Origin: Pectobacterium punjabense
GTDB taxonomy: Bacteria; Pseudomonadota; Gammaproteobacteria; Enterobacterales; Enterobacteriaceae
Reading direction: 5' to 3'
DNA: 64,000 nucleotides
Assembly (NCBI RefSeq): GCF_012427845.1
Contig: NZ_CP038498.1
Coordinates: 2,046,001 to 2,110,000 of the forward strand
A program made the position numbers and the translations under genes. Each line of letters begins with the position of its first letter. The stretch's first letter is position 1. Of the stretch, positions 62,111 through 64,000 are shown piece after piece. Below the pieces are notes generated by a model. It did not search any database, was not told where the DNA came from, and was given only the letters and a program-made list of their open reading frames with translations.

Positions 62111-63301
62111 TCAGAGCACGGCAACAATCGCTTCGCAGAGCGGTGCCATGTTTTCTGGCGTCATCCCTGCAACGTTGACACGACCAGAGTTCACTGCGTA
62201 AACGCCGAATTCGTCACGCAGACGCAGAACCTGCTCCTTGGTCAAGCCGCTGAATGAGAACATCCCATTCTGGTTGATGATGAAGGAGAAATCCTGCTGC
62301 GCGCCTTTTTCCTGCAACGTATTGACGAACAGCTGACGCATACGCTGAATGCGCTCGCGCATCGCCGTCAACTCCTGCTCCCAAATGGCCTTCAGCGCGT
62401 CGTTACCCAAGATGGTTGCAACAACGGTCGCACCGTGTGACGGTGGGTTAGAGTAGTTAGCGCGAATAGCGGCTTTCACCTGGCTGAATGCTTTGTCTGC
62501 CGTTGCGGCATCTGCTGCAACCAGCGTACAGGCACCGACGCGCTCATTGTACAAACCGAAGTTTTTAGAATACGAGCTGCATACGATCAGCTCATTGTGA
62601 AGTGCGGCAAAGATTCGCAGACCTTCCGCATCTTCTTCGAGCCCACGGGCAAAGCCCTGATAGGCGAAGTCAAACAGCGGCAGCCAGCCTTTTGCTACCG
62701 ACAGTTCAGCCAGTTTAGCCCACTGCTCAGCGGTAGGATCGATACCGGTTGGGTTATGGCAACAGCCGTGGAACAGCACCACGTCACCTGCTTGTGCGGC
62801 ATTCAAGCTGTTCAGTAGGCCATCAAAATCTAGCGCATGGTTTGCTGCATCGTAGTAGTCATATTGGCAAATTTCTAAGCCAACGGCAGAGAACACATTA
62901 TTGTGATTTGGCCAGGTTGGGTTGCTGATCCAAATACGTTTTGCTGACGTCTGATTTGCAATGAAATCAGCGGCTACGCGCAACGCACCTGTTCCGCCCG
63001 GCGTTTGTGCTGTGCGAGCCCGCTTATCGGCAATGATGGCATTCTGCTTGCCAAACAACAGCTCCTGCGTGCACTGACCGAATGCTGGCAGACCGTCAAT
63101 GCCCAGATAATTTTTGGTGGTTTCATTTTCCAGCAGATAGTGTTCTGCTTTTTTTACGCTGGTCAGAACCGGAGTTTTGCCGGTTTCATCTTTATAGACA
63201 CCAATACCCAGATTGATTTTATTCGCGCGGTCATCGGCGCGGAAAAGATCGGTCAGCCCGAGAATAGGATCGGCCGGTGCGGCAGAGATATTTTCAAACA
63301 T
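62111..63301 (-). CDS. aspC: Aspartate aminotransferase
   Basis: This 396-residue PLP enzyme, the same length as in E. coli, interconverts aspartate and oxaloacetate with 2-oxoglutarate and glutamate. The PLP lysine is in [14 protein letters not shown] near residue 246. [10 protein letters not shown] near residue 191 and the substrate arginine in [11 protein letters not shown] near residue 374 are intact. The start [16 protein letters not shown] fits the family; the frame extends 23 codons further upstream without support. It lies next to ompF as in E. coli. Confidence 0.97.
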   Translation of the reverse strand: MFENISAAPADPILGLTDLFRADDRANKINLGIGVYKDETGKTPVLTSVKKAEHYLLENETTKNYLGIDGLPAFGQCTQELLFGKQNAIIADKRARTAQTPGGTGALRVAADFIANQTSAKRIWISNPTWPNHNNVFSAVGLEICQYDYYDAANHALDFDGLLNSLNAAQAGDVVLFHGCCHNPTGIDPTAEQWAKLAELSVAKGWLPLFDFAYQGFARGLEEDAEGLRIFAALHNELIVCSSYSKNFGLYNERVGACTLVAADAATADKAFSQVKAAIRANYSNPPSHGATVVATILGNDALKAIWEQELTAMRERIQRMRQLFVNTLQEKGAQQDFSFIINQNGMFSFSGLTKEQVLRLRDEFGVYAVNSGRVNVAGMTPENMAPLCEAIVAVL

Positions 63302-63353
63302 TGCCAGAATGTTCCATAACTGAGATGAAATAAGAATTCTCAGAGTACCGTCA

Positions 63354-63383
63354 GTAAAAGGCTTTGCCAACCGTTGATGTCAA
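63354..63383 (-). promoter_or_regulatory. Probable aspC promoter
   Basis: On the minus strand a perfect -35 TTGACA (63383-63378) is followed after 18 bases by TTTTAC (63359-63354), a weak -10. It lies about 55-80 bases before the start codon. Confidence 0.45.
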
Positions 63384-63532
63384 AAAGAAAGGGAAATAAC
63401 AGGGAGAAGGAGAGAGACGAAATAAAAGACTGGTTAGGTGAGAATAATTGGCGCAAAGCAGAAACAAAAAACACCATGCGCGTTTTCCAATGTTGCTTAT
63501 GGCGGCCAGTAAGGGGAGCTATCCAATACGCA

Positions 63533-63562
63533 ATAAAAAAGACAGAGCCGAAGCTCTGCCTT
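63533..63562 (-). terminator. Terminator after ompF
   Basis: On the minus strand GGCAGAGC pairs with GCTCTGTC (one G-U pair) around TTCG, followed by TTTTTTATT. Confidence 0.9.
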
Positions 63563-63608
63563 TTCATGCAATACGAACGATTAACTCGTTACGTTATGCT
63601 GCAACAAC

Positions 63609-64000
63609 TTAGAACTGGTAAATTACACCAACGTCTACACGGTCGCTGTTTTCTTGATTAAATGACTTAGTACGGTCTTTATCAAGCAGGCTGATGTCGT
63701 ACTCAACATAGGTAGAGAAGTTTTTGTTGAATGCGTAAGTTGCACCAACGCTTGCATATTTAACAGCGTAGTCGTTGGCAACGTTATTAATTTTGTCTTT
63801 ACGAGATACGTAAGCAACGGTAGGTGTTAAACCGAAATCGAAGTTGTATTGTGCAACCAGTTCGAAAACTTTGCTCTCATCAGCAATTCCAAATGTGCTG
63901 CTAGAACGGTAGAAATTACGAGCTTCGCCGTAAGTTGCTGCAACATAGACGTTGTTAGCATCGTATTTCAGGCCAGTTGCCCATACGTCAGCACGGTCGC
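63609..64000 (-). CDS. ompF: Outer membrane porin, OmpF type, C-terminal part
   Basis: The last 130 codons of a trimeric general porin lie at the right edge; the 5' part is outside the window. The complement ends with VDVGVIYQF and a TAA stop, the terminal beta-strand with the C-terminal phenylalanine needed for outer-membrane insertion. Upstream strands include DVWATGLKYDANNVYVAATY, FELVAQYNFDFGLTPTVAYV and FSTYVEYDISLLDKD, in the alternating pattern of porin strands. Location next to aspC, as in E. coli, supports ompF over ompC. Confidence 0.9.
   Translation of the reverse strand, partial: DRADVWATGLKYDANNVYVAATYGEARNFYRSSSTFGIADESKVFELVAQYNFDFGLTPTVAYVSRKDKINNVANDYAVKYASVGATYAFNKNFSTYVEYDISLLDKDRTKSFNQENSDRVDVGVIYQF

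Larger units (their letters stand above)
63302..63608. other. Intergenic region between aspC and ompF
   Basis: This 307-base gap contains a probable aspC promoter and the ompF terminator. Otherwise it is plain AT-rich sequence with no ORF that I accept. Confidence 0.5.

Overview
The window comes from a soft-rot enterobacterium, most likely Pectobacterium. The housekeeping genes read like those of Escherichia coli. They are interleaved with a pectate lyase of family PL9, a citrate lyase cluster, ERIC-family repeats and AT-rich accessory DNA. The species call is inference from gene content and memory of homologues, not from a search.

Layout. Positions 1-8173 hold focA (partial), ycaO, serC, aroA, cmk, rpsA and ihfB, the order of the E. 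coli 20-minute region. From 8289 to 15587 the complete histidine operon hisLGDCBHAFI lies on the minus strand, with its leader peptide, attenuator and promoter. Positions 15588-17849 are an AT-rich insertion carrying a nine-copy hexamer repeat, a decayed copy of the yeeZ start, an unknown 287-codon gene and a frameshifted gene for a secreted protein. yeeZ follows, then a chemoreceptor, a CitA/CitB-type two-component system, a 2-hydroxycarboxylate transporter, a fumarylacetoacetate-hydrolase-family enzyme and citCDEFXG (17850-31650). Then come ycgR, a YoeI-like leader ORF with plaP, sbcB, a Fur-type promoter with a four-gene catechol-siderophore-type ABC transporter, and tmaR (32047-40920). From 41204 the E. 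coli 20-minute order resumes: comEC, msbA, lpxK, ycaR, kdsB, a PL9 pectate lyase, ycbJ, elyC, cmoM, mukF, mukE, mukB, ldtD, mepK, gloC, aspC and the 3' end of an OmpF-type porin.

The striking large-scale feature is that his, yeeZ, plaP, sbcB and tmaR are neighbours, in this same order, near 45 minutes in E. coli. Here that whole block sits between ihfB and comEC, which are adjacent in E. coli. Within the block, accessory modules have been inserted: the hypothetical-gene island, the chemoreceptor plus citrate cluster, ycgR and the siderophore transporter.

How the genes work together. The citrate module looks complete: a sensor kinase and regulator, an importer, citrate lyase with its maturation enzymes, and a candidate soluble oxaloacetate decarboxylase in place of the membrane-bound sodium pump. 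The adjacent chemoreceptor, with a FliA-type promoter, could couple taxis to the same nutrient. ycgR also has a FliA-type promoter, now separated from the gene by an ERIC element. LdtD and MepK form and cut the same 3-3 peptidoglycan crosslinks. The muk operon is interrupted by a small inverted-repeat element between mukE and mukB.

I saw no tRNA, rRNA, CRISPR array, transposase or prophage gene.
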